A DNA stretch of 64,000 bases from Helicobacter acinonychis (lineage in GTDB: Bacteria > Campylobacterota > Campylobacteria > Campylobacterales > Helicobacteraceae): NCBI RefSeq assembly GCF_900461455.1, contig NZ_UGIA01000001.1:248001-312000 (forward strand). Direction: 5' to 3'. Positions 1-8,827 of this stretch are shown one piece after another. A program made the translations under genes and the position numbers. Below the pieces are notes generated by a model that was not told where the DNA came from, ran no database searches, and saw only the letters and a program-made list of their open reading frames with translations. Each line of letters starts with the position of its first letter. Positions within the stretch are counted from its first letter, which is position 1.

Positions 1-648
1 GTTTTACTCAACGCAAAAAAAGAAAAGATCAAAAATCTTTTTTTCCACATTAACCACATTTTAGTGCCCCCAAGCGTGAGCGCGATTTTAGAAGATCCAA
101 CATGCCCAATCAACGCCCTTTTAGCCCCTAGCCATGTGAGCGTGATAAGCGGCGCTCAAATCTATACCCCTTTAGTGGAGTGCTTTAATATCCCCATTAT
201 TGTGAGCGGTTTTGAGCCGGTGGATATATTAGAAAGCGTGTTAATGCTACTAAAACAAACCCTAAACAAAGAAGCCAAGCTAGAAATCCAGTATAAAAGA
301 GTGGTTAGTTATGAGGGGAATGTAAAAGCGCAAGAGTTAGTGCGTGAATGCATGGAAATAAGAGAAAATTTTGAATGGAGAGGCTTGGGGAATATCAAAA
401 ATTCCGCTCTAAAACTCAAAGAAACATTCGCCTCTTATGACGCTGAAAAAGCGTTTAAAGAATATTTAACCCACAAAACCATAAAAGAAAACAAAGCATG
501 CAAATGTGCAGAGATCTTAAAAGGCAACGCCAAGCCTTTAGATTGCCCACTATTTGCAAAAACTTGCACCCCACAAGATCCGATCGGCAGTTGCATGGTC
601 AGCTCTGAGGGGGCGTGTTCGGCGTATTATCGTTACAAGCGCGTTTGA
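1..648 (+). CDS. hypD: HypD, [NiFe]-hydrogenase maturation protein (3' part, 5' end outside window)
   Basis: The open frame enters from the left edge and ends at TGA 646-648, giving about 215 C-terminal residues of a protein normally about 370 long. HypD works with HypC to carry the Fe(CN)2CO group during assembly of the [NiFe] hydrogenase centre in the cytoplasm. The C-terminal cysteine-rich segment typical of HypD is visible: C-K-C followed by spaced Cys residues, then SCMVSSEGAC and AYYRY at the end. These include the [4Fe-4S] ligands. In H. pylori hypD is the last gene of hypBCD and sits next to the bab adhesin locus, as it does here. Its last 50 bp overlap the 3' end of the convergent gene on the minus strand. 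Confidence 0.93.
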   Translation, partial: VLLNAKKEKIKNLFFHINHILVPPSVSAILEDPTCPINALLAPSHVSVISGAQIYTPLVECFNIPIIVSGFEPVDILESVLMLLKQTLNKEAKLEIQYKRVVSYEGNVKAQELVRECMEIRENFEWRGLGNIKNSALKLKETFASYDAEKAFKEYLTHKTIKENKACKCAEILKGNAKPLDCPLFAKTCTPQDPIGSCMVSSEGACSAYYRYKRV

Positions 649-1120
649 GTTTTAAAAATTGCTCTTTGGTGAAAGCGCTCAAATTCTCGCAATTGACATT
701 GACGCTAACCGGTTTTTTAGGGGTTTTTAAAACCGGTTTTTGGTAAGGTCTTTTTTTCACGCCCGCTTGAATACTTGTAAAATCCAAGGGGCAATTTAGG
801 GCTTTGAGCGTTTGTTTTGTTTCTAAAAAATGCGTTTTTAAGTTGTTGGTGTAGTGGGTCTCTTCTATTTTAAAGGCTTTCAGGTAACTAGGGTGCGTGA
901 AATAGATTTTTAGGATTTTATATTCTATTTTGGCGTATCTAAACCCTTGCTTTAAATCCCCTAAAGCTTGAGCGACACAGTTATTAAGCAACGCTTTTTG
1001 CTTGAGTTGGAGTTTTAGATTTTTAAACGCAGACATTTGACCGATCTTTTTAAACAGCAAAAATGTTTCTTTCTTTTTTAAATAGCGCTCATAAATCAAA
1101 GGGTCAAATTTTTTTTCCAT
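599..1120 (-). CDS. Conserved hypothetical protein (173 aa), convergent with hypD
   Basis: This is an intact minus-strand frame of 173 codons starting at ATG 1120. The protein is basic, with many Lys residues. It has a helical N-terminal half and a low-complexity, Pro/Lys-rich stretch near residues 120-145. In position it matches the small hypothetical gene beside hypD in H. pylori (HP0897 from memory). The middle part faintly resembles DUF721/DciA-type proteins, but I would not rely on that. It converges with hypD and overlaps it by 50 bp, so the two transcripts form an antisense tail pair. Function is unknown. Confidence 0.7.
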   Translation of the reverse strand: MEKKFDPLIYERYLKKKETFLLFKKIGQMSAFKNLKLQLKQKALLNNCVAQALGDLKQGFRYAKIEYKILKIYFTHPSYLKAFKIEETHYTNNLKTHFLETKQTLKALNCPLDFTSIQAGVKKRPYQKPVLKTPKKPVSVNVNCENLSAFTKEQFLKLKRACNDNTPNTPPQS

Positions 1121-1142
1121 GATGAAATTATAGCATTCTGAC

Positions 1143-1171
1143 TTGACTTTTTTTAAAAGCTTTTGTATAAT
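1143..1171 (+). promoter_or_regulatory. Vegetative promoter of the tRNA-Gln / tRNA-fMet unit
   Basis: A TTGACT -35 element (1143-1148) and a perfect TATAAT -10 element (1166-1171) are separated by 17 bp. The first tRNA begins 44 bp downstream. A recognisable -35 box is unusual in Helicobacter, whose vegetative promoters mostly rely on the -10 element, and it suits a strong stable-RNA promoter. Confidence 0.8.
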
Positions 1172-1214
1172 GATTCTTTTATTTTATATCTTATTATCAT
1201 TGTTTTGGTTTTAT

Positions 1215-1289
1215 TGGGGTGTCGCCAAGCGGTAAGGCACCAGGTTTTGGTCCTGGCATTCCGAGGTTCGAATCCTTGCACCCCAGCCA
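1215..1289 (+). tRNA. tRNA-Gln (anticodon TTG)
   Basis: The 75-nt sequence folds as a cloverleaf. The acceptor stem TGGGGTG pairs with CACCCCA, the discriminator base is G, and CCA is encoded at 1287-1289. The anticodon stem CCAGG/CCTGG closes a 7-nt loop whose central triplet is TTG, so it reads CAA (Gln). The T arm contains GGTTCGAATCC. It is followed 28 nt later by tRNA-fMet and shares its promoter. In Helicobacter this tRNA is normally charged through Glu-tRNA(Gln) amidation, because the group lacks a classical GlnRS (established knowledge). Confidence 0.95.
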
Positions 1290-1317
1290 TTCTTTTTACT
1301 TCACTAGCGTATTTTAT

Positions 1318-1394
<77 letters not shown>

Positions 1395-1418
1395 ATCTCT
1401 TTTAACAAAAATCTCCTT

Positions 1419-1440
1419 ATCCCCTTAAGAAAATGAGTTT
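1419..1440 (+). repeat. Left partial copy of a dispersed intergenic repeat
   Basis: The 22 bp here (core CCCCTTAAGAAAATGAG) recur exactly at 3563-3584 and nearly exactly at 37309-37330. Copies 1419 and 3563 are in the same orientation and bracket the decayed bab/hop gene, so they could be sites of homologous exchange. Confidence 0.7.
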
Positions 1441-1604
1441 AAAATAAGATTTGATCATCGTTTCAGTAACATTCAAAAGTAACACAAAAAGGTAATGAAA
1501 GAATTTTTTCAAAAATTCAAAAAAAACGCTTTTATACTATAAACCGCACGAATGCATGTTCTATGCATCAAACTTCAAAATCAATCCAACCAAAAGCAAA
1601 ACCA

Positions 1605-3423
1605 ATGAAAAAGACTTTCTTACTCTCTCTTCATCGCTCTTAAACGCTGAAGGCAACGGCTTTTTGTAAGCGCAAGCTATCAAATCGGTGGGGCCACGCA
1701 AAGCGTTAAAAGCACCGGTGGGTTACAAAAACCCTCTGACGCTTATGGAAATTTAAACAACCTAGCTGCTCGGTTTCACCCTTAAACAACCTTATCAATC
1801 AGCCCAACAGCCCAAACGCCATCAATAAGTGCAAGGGGCAATTTAGGCTCAAGCGCTAGGAGTTTGCCAGATGAAAAAACCAATTCTCTTGCATATCAAG
1901 CGGCGCTTTTAGCGCTCCATGCAGCGGTGGGGTTGTGGAATGGGATAGGCTATGCGGTAATGTGCAGAAAGGGGAATGGTAGTGGGTCTAGTAACATGAA
2001 TTTTGAAGACCAGCCAAGACAAGAAAGCGCGGCTGTTCAATGCAACCGGTATGAAGCCATAGGAAAAGACAAATCCATGAGCATTGAGAATTTTAAGAAA
2101 CTCAATGAAGCCTGTCAAATCATCCAAGCGGCTTCAAAAAACAGGCGAGCGCGATGGTTAGAGCACTCCAAGACACTTGCCCGTATGCGCGCCCGCAAAG
2201 CGGTAATCATCCAGGTAATGGCTCTCCATGGGGCATTTCAGGAAATAGCAATAACATGCACAAGATTTTTGGCGCTTATTTCACTGCTGTCTAAAACATG
2301 ATCAGCCGCGCTCAAAAAGTCGTAACGGAAACGAATTGCATTAAAAACGCTTTGAACACCAAGCCCAAAATGCGCCAGCCAATGACAACCCCTACACCAA
2401 CGCCAATACAGCTTTCGCTCAAACGCTATTAAAAAACGCGCAAAGCCAAGCACGGATTTTAAGCCAAGCCGAGCAAGTGGTGAAAAACTTTGACAAATTC
2501 CCTAAAAACTTCGTAGCGGACTCTTTAGGCGTGCGCTATCAAGGAAGGCGGTGCTCATAGGGCACCAATCCAAGAGAGACGGCTTCTAACACCTAGGAGG
2601 CAGGCTTTGCACGTATGGGGAAGAGGCCATCACGCATCTCAAAAACAGCCTCGCTTGTTTTGGTAACCAAGCCGAGCGAATCAATCATGCACAAAAACTC
2701 GCCTGCACTTCAGCGGGCTTCAGCAGTGAATGCACTAAACTGGGGAACGGCTATCAAGCCACCCCTAAAGCGCTCCCTAATTTCCCCAATTCTTTATCTG
2801 ATTTAGCGGCAAGCAAAACCAATGACACGCCTGATTTGAACGCTTCCACTCAATTGCAAAACATCACGAGAGAATAGGGTCATAACCCCTTCGTCTCTCA
2901 AACCCATAACGGCGCGATGCATTTGATTGGCGTGCAAGCGGGTTACAAACAATTCTTTGGCGGAAAGAAAACTTGGGGTGCAAGGGATTATGGCTTTTTA
3001 GACGATAACCACGCTTATATCAAGTTTAGTTTTTTCAATCCCGCTTCTGATGTTTTCCCTTATGGGGTGGGAGCGGGTGCACTCTATAACTTTACCAACG
3101 ATAAAGCCACTCAAAACAACAAGATTTCTTTTGCGGTATCGCAATAGCTAGCGCTCCATGGCTTAACGCTCAATCCATGCATTCAGCGGCTTTTAACCAT
3201 TTCTATAACGCCAAGTGGATGCGGCGGATTTTCCGTTTTTATCCAACTCGGGCTTGAGGGTGAATCCCGCCAAAAATAAGGAAAAAGCGATCATGCAACA
3301 CAACATGGCATTGAACTGGGCGTGAAAATCCCCGCGATCAACACGAGCCACTATTCTTTATAAGGCACTCCATTGCAATACCGCTAGGCTTTAAAGCATC
3401 TATTGAATTATGTGTTTGCGTAT
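1605..3423 (+). pseudogene. Degraded Bab/Hop-family outer membrane adhesin gene
   Basis: Translated pieces in several frames line up in order with the Hop/Bab family. An N-terminal segment starts at ATG 1605 (MKKTFLLSL, then AEGNGFF and YQIGGATQ). Next come a segment with MSIENFKKLNEA near 2080, a piece with QTHNGAM and VQAGYKQFFG near 2900, and tail motifs of the beta-barrel ending NYVFAY at 3423. Frameshifts and stops separate the pieces; the longest open stretches are 1864-2301 and 2917-3147. The normal stop after the final YVFAY is also lost. At about 1.8 kb it is shorter than intact babA/babB. The position next to hypD is the bab locus A of H. pylori. Which paralogue it derives from is unclear, because some parts look closer to HopZ or HopQ. 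Confidence 0.88.
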
Positions 3424-3432
3424 TGGATATTG

Positions 3433-3455
3433 AAAAATGCTTTTAGAGCATTTTT
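3433..3455. terminator. Hairpin, intrinsic-terminator-like
   Basis: AAAAATGCT (3433-3441) pairs perfectly with AGCATTTTT (3447-3455) around a 5-nt loop. The A-run/T-run flanks make it a bidirectional terminator. Near-identical hairpins lie at 26712-26732 and 37171-37193. Confidence 0.65.
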
Positions 3456-3590
3456 AAAATAAAATAGCAAAGGGCTTGCGTAAGTAAGAGATAGCCTCTT
3501 TAAAAAGCGGTCTTCTTGGGTTAGGGGGTTTCTTAAGGGGGAATTATTTCAAAATACCCCCTATCCCCTTAAGAAAATGAGTTTTTATTA
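3456..3590. repeat. Dispersed intergenic repeat with 12-bp inverted arms (copy 1)
   Basis: The segment shares several blocks with 37194-37330: CTTGCGT, then CTTGGGTTAGGGGGTTTCTT, then ATTTCAAAATACCCCC, then CCTTAAGAAAATGAGTTTTT. TTTCTTAAGGGG (3529-3540) and CCCCTTAAGAAA (3565-3576) are perfect inverted arms, so the element can form a long hairpin. Both full copies sit directly downstream of the AATGCT/AGCATT terminator hairpin. There is no coding potential. The rest of the gap up to the antitoxin holds only its promoter. Confidence 0.65.
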
Positions 3591-3679
3591 TAAAATTAAA
3601 TCTAAAACGATTATTTTTCACTTATAAAGTTTTTATTTTAACCCATTTCCTTAATCCATCCAATTCATGGTGCTTGTGT

Positions 3680-3685
3680 TATAAT
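3680..3685 (+). promoter_or_regulatory. -10 element of the toxin-antitoxin operon
   Basis: A perfect TATAAT preceded by TGTGT (extended -10 style) lies 32 bp before the antitoxin ATG. No convincing -35 is present, as is usual in this genus. An AAAGGA ribosome-binding site follows just before ATG 3717. Confidence 0.6.
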
Positions 3686-3716
3686 GAATTTATCTTAATC
3701 TAATAAAGGAATAAAC

Positions 3717-4082
3717 ATGCCTAACGCTACCACAGAAAAAGACTACACTAAATACAGCGAAAAACAGCTTTTTAATTTAATCAACAAATTAGAACAAAAA
3801 ATCAAAAAAATGCAAGATGACAGGATCTCTTTCAAAGAAAAAATGGCTAAAGAATTAGAAAAGAGAGACAAAAACTTTAAGGATAAATTGGACGCAGCCA
3901 ATGAACTTTTGCAAAAAATCAGCCAAGTTTTTGGTGATAAAAAAGATTGTTGTTTGGGGCATGAAATCCCAAACCTTGAAACGCGACAAGCCATAAGAGA
4001 GATGTTAAATGGAGTTAATCTCACTCAAATTGATAGTTTAGATGGACTTACAAACGAGTTAAAAAAGAGAAATCAATGCTAG
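3717..4082 (+). CDS. Antitoxin of a type II toxin-antitoxin pair (HP0895-like)
   Basis: The gene encodes 121 residues with ATG at 3717 behind AAAGGA. The protein is charged and mostly helical. Residues about 18-65 look like a coiled coil (runs of LEQKIKKMQ and EKMAKELEKRDKN), followed by a C-terminal tail likely to wrap the toxin. It resembles the antitoxin that pairs with the HP0894 RelE/YafQ-like RNase in H. pylori (family knowledge). Its TAG overlaps the toxin ATG by 7 bp, as expected for a co-translated pair. The antitoxin is intact while its toxin is frameshifted, so it may now be a solitary antitoxin. Confidence 0.75.
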   Translation: MPNATTEKDYTKYSEKQLFNLINKLEQKIKKMQDDRISFKEKMAKELEKRDKNFKDKLDAANELLQKISQVFGDKKDCCLGHEIPNLETRQAIREMLNGVNLTQIDSLDGLTNELKKRNQC

Positions 4083-4342
4083 ATATTGAGTATCATAGCT
4101 TATTTAGAAAAGACTATAAAAAATACCTCAAAAATGGCTTTGATAGTAAGCTACTTGATGGAATAGTTTTAGAATTAAGAAAACAAAAGCCACTCGATCC
4201 CAAATTATAAAGACCATGCTTTAAAAGGCGAGTGGTATCTTTATAGGGAGTGTCACATAAAACCGGATATTTTGTTAGTTTATAGAGTGGAGAATAACAC
4301 TCTCTTATATTAAGACTAGGCAGTCATAACGAATTGTTTTAA
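4076..4342 (+). pseudogene. Frameshifted YafQ/RelE-like toxin (HP0894/HP0892-like)
   Basis: The start ATG 4076 lies inside the antitoxin stop. The first 44 codons read MLDIEYHSLFRKDYKKYLKN and continue to PLDPKL, where TAA (4208-4210) stops the frame. One extra T at about 4205-4208 explains it, because the next frame continues YKDHALKGEW, then RECHIKPDILLVYRVE. That frame stops at LLY near 4310, and a one-base change would restore LRLGSHNELF, the family C-terminus, ending at 4342. The family is a ribosome-dependent or free mRNA interferase whose catalytic His/Glu/Arg residues sit in the C-terminal half. With two frameshifts the toxin cannot be made whole. Both could be sequencing errors, but two independent hits favour true decay. 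Confidence 0.82.
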
Positions 4343-4375
4343 ACTTGCTTAAATTTTAACGCTTAACTTGTTTTA

Positions 4376-4397
4376 TTACCCCTTTTAGTAGGGGTAA
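4376..4397. terminator. Hairpin between convergent toxin and thioesterase genes
   Basis: TTACCCC (4376-4382) pairs with GGGGTAA (4391-4397) around an 8-nt loop. It lies between genes that converge, so it probably ends both transcripts. The T-run is weak. Confidence 0.45.
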
Positions 4398-4403
4398 AAC
4401 CCC

Positions 4404-4925
4404 TTACGCTTGCACTTTTCCGCTTTTCAAATACCCTTGCATGCGCATTTCTTTACGCTTCAAAGCCCCTTCATAACGGCGTTTTTCCAATTCGGTTTGA
4501 GGCTCGAACTTGGGCATCGGAGTGGGTTTGCCATTTTCCACAGCCACCATCGTGAAATAGCAAGAATTCGTGTGGGTGATCTCGCGCGTTTTCAAATTTT
4601 CGCTCAAAACTTTAATGCCCACTTCGCATGAAGTGTTGCCCACATAATTGATGCTGGCTAAAAAGGTGATCAAATTCCCTACAGGAATGGGGTATTTAAA
4701 GGTGACCCCATCCACGCTTAAAGTCACTGTTCCCTTACCGCAATAACGAGTGGAGCACACATAAGCGACTTTATCTAAAAGGTTTAATAATTCCCCTCCG
4801 TGCATGACATTGTTAAAATTAGCCGTAGTGGGCACCACCAAATAGCTCATCAACAATTTAGTGGAATCCGCCGTATCCAAAGTGAAATCAAAATGATTGG
4901 AATGTGAGGAATGGATGTTAGGCAT
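4404..4925 (-). CDS. Hot-dog fold acyl-CoA thioesterase (YciA-like)
   Basis: The protein has 173 residues and starts at ATG 4925 behind AAGGAGAAAC. It contains the hot-dog signature NVMHGGELLNLLDKVAY (residues about 38-54), where the Asn/His/Gly stretch and an acidic residue form the active site. It matches the small cytosolic acyl-CoA hydrolases of the YciA/BACH type and the H. pylori gene HP0891 (locus tag from memory). It likely hydrolyses short to medium acyl-CoA esters to free acid and CoA. The C-terminal 25 residues are Lys/Arg-rich. It is transcribed alone, divergently from the dehydrogenase gene at 5065. Confidence 0.88.
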   Translation of the reverse strand: MPNIHSSHSNHFDFTLDTADSTKLLMSYLVVPTTANFNNVMHGGELLNLLDKVAYVCSTRYCGKGTVTLSVDGVTFKYPIPVGNLITFLASINYVGNTSCEVGIKVLSENLKTREITHTNSCYFTMVAVENGKPTPMPKFEPQTELEKRRYEGALKRKEMRMQGYLKSGKVQA

Positions 4926-5064
4926 TGTTTCTCCTTGAAATAAAAATATTTGAAAATGTTTTAATGAAAAACTTTTTCATAAACTATATGTTAGTCAAAA
5001 TTGAGTAACATTCCGTGAATAATTTAAAAGAAAAAATAATAATGAGAGAGTTTAGCGTTAAATA

Positions 5065-5901
5065 ATGGATGCCAACGAGCGAAAAGAAAAAGTAGCGATC
5101 ATCACAGGGGCGAGTTCAGGCATTGGGCTAGAATGTGCATTGATGTTATTAGAGCAAGGCTATAAGGTTTATGCACTCTCTAGGCGTGCGAGCTTGTGCG
5201 AAAAATTAGAGCATGCATTATGCGAGCGAGTCAATATTGATGTGAGCGATTCTAACGCTTTAAAAGAAGTGTTTTTAAACATTAGTGCTAAAGAAAAACA
5301 TTGCGATATTTTAATCAATTCCGCCGGTTATGGGGTGTTGGGGAGTATAGAAGACACGCCTATGAATGAAGTTAAAAGGCAATTTAGCGTGAATTTTTTT
5401 GCTCTTTGTGAAGTGGTGCAGTTTTGTTTGCCTTTATTAAAAAACAAGCCTTATTCTAAAATCTTTAACCTTTCTTCCATCGCAGGGTGCATGAGCGTGC
5501 TTTTTTTTGGCTATTATGGCGCGAGTAAGCATGCATTAGAGGCTTATAGCGATGCGTTGCGTTTAGAGCTTATGCCCTTTAAGATTCAAGTGTGTTTGAT
5601 TGAGCCAGGACCAGTGAAAAGCAATTGGGAAAAAACCGCTTTTGAAAATGATGAGCATAAAAACAGCGTTTATGCCTTGGATTTAGAAAAAACTAAAAGC
5701 TTTTATTCTAGCGTGTATCAAAACGCCTTAAGCGCTAAAGAAGTGGCGCAAAAAATCGTTTCTCTCACTGCACGCCAACAAATCAAGTCTCGTTATGCGA
5801 TCGGCTTAAAAGCGCAGTTATTGTTAGCTTTATACAAGATTCTCCCTAGTGGTTGGTATGACTTTTTATTTAGATTAATCGTTCTTGGGAGGAAAGCGTG
5901 A
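5065..5901 (+). CDS. Short-chain dehydrogenase/reductase
   Basis: This is a 278-residue classical SDR. The N-terminal cofactor motif TGASSGIG lies at residues 14-21, NSAGYG at about 86-91, and the catalytic Ser and YYGASK motif at about 137-154 (Tyr-x-x-x-Lys). The pattern suits an NAD(P)H-dependent oxidoreductase of unknown substrate in the cytoplasm. The C-terminal end has a hydrophobic helix that may touch the membrane. Its TGA overlaps the ATG of fecD by one base (TGATG), so it is translated with the iron transporter genes. That arrangement is conserved in H. pylori (HP0890-HP0888 from memory), but no functional link to iron is known. Confidence 0.88.
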   Translation: MDANERKEKVAIITGASSGIGLECALMLLEQGYKVYALSRRASLCEKLEHALCERVNIDVSDSNALKEVFLNISAKEKHCDILINSAGYGVLGSIEDTPMNEVKRQFSVNFFALCEVVQFCLPLLKNKPYSKIFNLSSIAGCMSVLFFGYYGASKHALEAYSDALRLELMPFKIQVCLIEPGPVKSNWEKTAFENDEHKNSVYALDLEKTKSFYSSVYQNALSAKEVAQKIVSLTARQQIKSRYAIGLKAQLLLALYKILPSGWYDFLFRLIVLGRKA

Positions 5902-6881
5902 TGCTTAAAACCTATCATATCGCCTTGGCTTGTGTGATTTTAGCGGTGGTGGTGCTTTTGTTTGGGGGGGAGTTCTTGAGTTTAGAAGAATGGAAAGAAG
6001 TGGCTATGAATGTGAAAAACCACTTTTTGCATGATGAAGAGCTGAGCTCTTTAAGTATTATTATTTTAGAAATACGATTACCGCGAGTGATTTTAGCGCT
6101 TTTAGTGGGGGCGAGTTTGTCCGGAAGTGGGGTGGTGATGCAAACGATTTTTAGAAACCCTTTAGTTGATCCCTTTTTGCTAGGGATTTCTAGTGGGGCG
6201 ATGTTAGGCGTGGCGGTAGCGATAGCGATTTTTGAATCCAATATTGCGATTTTAGCCTTTTTGGGGGCGATTTTAGCCAGTCTTGTGGTTTTAGCGATGA
6301 ATAGGGTTTTGGGTAATTCCGTTCTTTCGTTGGTGCTTTCAGGGGTGGTTTTGAGCGCGTTTTTAGGGGCGTTAGCCGGAGCGATTAAATTCTTTGTGAT
6401 CCCCCAAAAAGCGCAAGCGATTGTGGTGTGGCTTTTAGGGAGCTTGTCTTTAAGCAGTTATAAGGATTGTTTGGTGGCTTTTATAGGGCTTTCTTTAGGC
6501 TTTATCCCGCTTTTTTTGTTAAGGTGGCGCATCAATTTATTGAGCTTGAGCGATGCACAAAGTTTAAGTTTAGGCATTAATCCGGTGCTTTTACGATCGC
6601 TTTGTTTGGTGTGTGTGAGCGTTGCGAGCGCTTTAGCGGTGAGTGTGTCCGGCACGATTGGCTGGATTGGGTTAGTGATCCCGCATGTGGCGAGGTTGTT
6701 TTTTGGGGCGAATTTGCAAAAATTGCTTTTAAGCTCTTTGTTAATGGGGGCGTTTTTCTTGCTTTTAGCAGATGTAGTAGCCAAAACCATTACCCCTTAT
6801 GACTTGCCGGTAGGCATTGCGACAAGCGTTTTAGGAGCGCCTTTTTTCCTATGGCTTTTATTTAAAACTAGGGGGGTGTGA
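5901..6881 (+). CDS. fecD: FecD-type iron(III) ABC transporter permease
   Basis: The protein has 326 residues from ATG 5901; an in-frame GTG three bases upstream is less likely because GGGAGGAAAG is spaced for the ATG. It is very hydrophobic, with about ten membrane segments of the BtuC/FecCD family. The family motifs RLPRVILALLVG (near residue 55) and GXXXQTIFRNPLVDPFLLG are present. It forms the inner-membrane channel for ferric-siderophore or ferric-citrate import together with FecE. Start and stop overlap with both neighbours. Confidence 0.93.
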   Translation: MLKTYHIALACVILAVVVLLFGGEFLSLEEWKEVAMNVKNHFLHDEELSSLSIIILEIRLPRVILALLVGASLSGSGVVMQTIFRNPLVDPFLLGISSGAMLGVAVAIAIFESNIAILAFLGAILASLVVLAMNRVLGNSVLSLVLSGVVLSAFLGALAGAIKFFVIPQKAQAIVVWLLGSLSLSSYKDCLVAFIGLSLGFIPLFLLRWRINLLSLSDAQSLSLGINPVLLRSLCLVCVSVASALAVSVSGTIGWIGLVIPHVARLFFGANLQKLLLSSLLMGAFFLLLADVVAKTITPYDLPVGIATSVLGAPFFLWLLFKTRGV

Positions 6882-7648
6882 TGGTTTTAGAAGTTAAAAA
6901 TTTGTCTTTTAAATATTCTCAAAAACTCATCTTAGACAAATTAAGTTTTAGCGTGCCAAAAAATAGCATTACAAGCATACTAGCGCCTAATGGATCCGGT
7001 AAAACCACGCTTTTAAAATGCCTTTTAGGGCTTTTAAAACCTTTAGAAGAAACCGAAATTAAGGCGTGTAACAAAGATATTTTACCCCTAAAACCTTATG
7101 AAAAAGCCAAGCTAATCGCTTATATCCCCCAAGTGGAGTATTATGCGTTTAATTTTAGCGTGTTGGATTTTGTCTTAATGGGGAAAGCGACGCATTTGAA
7201 TCTGTTCGCTTTACCTAAAGCCAAGCACATTAAAGAAGCCACGAGCATTTTAGAGCGCTTGAATTTAGAGTCTTTGAAAGATCAAGGCATTAACGATTTG
7301 TCCGGCGGTCAAAGGCAAATGGTGCTTTTAGCTAGGAGTTTGTTACAAAGAACGCCCTTATTGTTATTGGATGAGCCTACGAGCGCTTTAGATTTAAAAA
7401 ATCAAGCCCTTTTTTTTGATGCGATTAAAGATGAGATGAAAAAACGAGAATTAAGCGTTTTAGTCAATATCCATGACCCTAATTTGGTTGCCAGACACTC
7501 CACGCATGTGGTCATGCTCAAAGATAAAAAACTTTTTTTACAAGCTTCCACGCAAATCGCTATGACTTCACACAACTTAAGTGCACTCTATGACACGCCC
7601 CTAGAAGCGATCTGGCATGATAATAAGCTTGTGGTGTATGCGTTGTAG
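6881..7648 (+). CDS. fecE: FecE-type iron(III) ABC transporter ATP-binding protein
   Basis: The protein has 255 residues from ATG 6881, which overlaps the fecD stop as TGATG. The Walker A motif APNGSGKTT is at residues 35-43, the signature LSGGQRQ at about 140-146, and the Walker B LLLLDEPTSALD at about 160-171. An H-loop (NIHDPN) follows. It is the cytoplasmic ATPase of the FecD permease. The periplasmic binding protein is not encoded here; in H. pylori it is encoded elsewhere (ceuE genes). In H. pylori fecE is followed by convergent vacA. Here the neu locus lies between them. Confidence 0.94.
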   Translation: MVLEVKNLSFKYSQKLILDKLSFSVPKNSITSILAPNGSGKTTLLKCLLGLLKPLEETEIKACNKDILPLKPYEKAKLIAYIPQVEYYAFNFSVLDFVLMGKATHLNLFALPKAKHIKEATSILERLNLESLKDQGINDLSGGQRQMVLLARSLLQRTPLLLLDEPTSALDLKNQALFFDAIKDEMKKRELSVLVNIHDPNLVARHSTHVVMLKDKKLFLQASTQIAMTSHNLSALYDTPLEAIWHDNKLVVYAL

Positions 7649-7780
7649 GGGTTAAAAATGAAACTTTTTTGCAATAATAACAAAGTCAAATACCTTTAAA
7701 TAGCCTAAAATTTAAGATTAAATTAAGCTTTTATACCAAATATTGTGAGAATAAGCTATGATTATCAAAAAGGTTTTGCA

Positions 7781-8818
7781 ATGGATTTTATTTTAGGCAC
7801 TAGAAAAATTGGTATCAACCACACGCCTTTAGTGGTGGCTGAAATTGGGATTAATCATAATGGCAGTTTAGAAATCGCTAAACTCATGGTGGATGCGGCT
7901 AAAAGGGCTAGCATTGAGGTTATTAAACACCAAACGCATATCATTGAAGATGAAATGAGTCTCAGCGCTTTAAAGGTCATTCCTGGCAATAGCGAGTTAA
8001 GCATTTATGAGATCATGAAAAAATGCACTTTGAGCAAAAACGATGAAAGGGAGTTGAAAGAATACACAGAAAAACAAGGGCTGATTTTTCTTTCTACACC
8101 TTTTAGTAGGGCGGCGGCGAATTTTTTGGAAGATCTGGGTGTTGTGGGCTATAAAATAGGCTCTGGTGAAATGAATAATACCCCTTTGTTAAAGCATATC
8201 GCTAATTTTAAAAAGCCCATGATTATTTCTACTGGGATGCATGATTTAGAGAGCGTGAAAGAGTGCATAAATCCGATTATGGACAAAGTGCCAATCGCAC
8301 TTTTGCACACGACGAACCTCTACCCCACGCCCTTTGAATTGGTGCGATTAAACGCCATGCTGGATTTAAAAAACGCTTTTAAGGTGCCGGTGGGTTTGAG
8401 CGATCACACTTTAAACAACAACGCTTGCAAGAGTGCTATCGCTCTTGGAGCTAGCATAGTGGAGCGGCATTTTACGGACACTAAAGATAGGGAGGGGCCT
8501 GATATTGTTTGCTCTATGGATGAAGAAGAAGCTAAAGATTTAGTCAAAAGCGCTCAAGAGATTTTTTTAATGCGTGGGGGGAGCAAGACTAAAATCAAAG
8601 AAGAGCAAGTCACACGAGATTTTGCATTCGCTACTATGGTGGCTATCAAACGCATCAAAAAAGGCGAAAAAATCACTGAGAGTAACGCATGGGTGAAGCG
8701 CCCAGGGGTTAAAGGCATTTTGGCGAAAGATTATGAAAAGACTTTGGGCAGAGTGGCTAAAATAGATATTGGCATAGACGAACACATTTGCGATGAAATG
8801 CTAGAAAATAAGGAATAA
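7781..8818 (+). CDS. neuB: NeuB, N-acetylneuraminate synthase
   Basis: I place the start at ATG 7781 ([11 protein letters not shown]), because AAAGG sits 7-8 bases upstream and homology begins there; an upstream in-frame GTG at 7745 has no good site. The 345 residues contain an N-terminal TIM barrel with [21 protein letters not shown] (about 48-59), [20 protein letters not shown] and GLSDHT. A C-terminal SAF (antifreeze-like) domain spans about 285-345. The enzyme condenses ManNAc with phosphoenolpyruvate to give Neu5Ac. The HQTHIVEDEMS/SIYEIM pattern matches true sialic acid synthases (Neisseria and Campylobacter type) rather than the pseudaminic acid synthase PseI, but legionaminic acid specificity cannot be excluded. 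It is the first gene of neuBCA. Confidence 0.9.
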   Translation: MDFILGTRKIGINHTPLVVAEIGINHNGSLEIAKLMVDAAKRASIEVIKHQTHIIEDEMSLSALKVIPGNSELSIYEIMKKCTLSKNDERELKEYTEKQGLIFLSTPFSRAAANFLEDLGVVGYKIGSGEMNNTPLLKHIANFKKPMIISTGMHDLESVKECINPIMDKVPIALLHTTNLYPTPFELVRLNAMLDLKNAFKVPVGLSDHTLNNNACKSAIALGASIVERHFTDTKDREGPDIVCSMDEEEAKDLVKSAQEIFLMRGGSKTKIKEEQVTRDFAFATMVAIKRIKKGEKITESNAWVKRPGVKGILAKDYEKTLGRVAKIDIGIDEHICDEMLENKE

Positions 8819-8827
8819 AAGATACCA

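Noticed and set aside
7649..7780. Gap before neuB checked for an insertion-sequence end or attachment site
   Set aside because: No inverted repeat, transposase piece or target duplication was seen; it looks like an AT-rich promoter region only.
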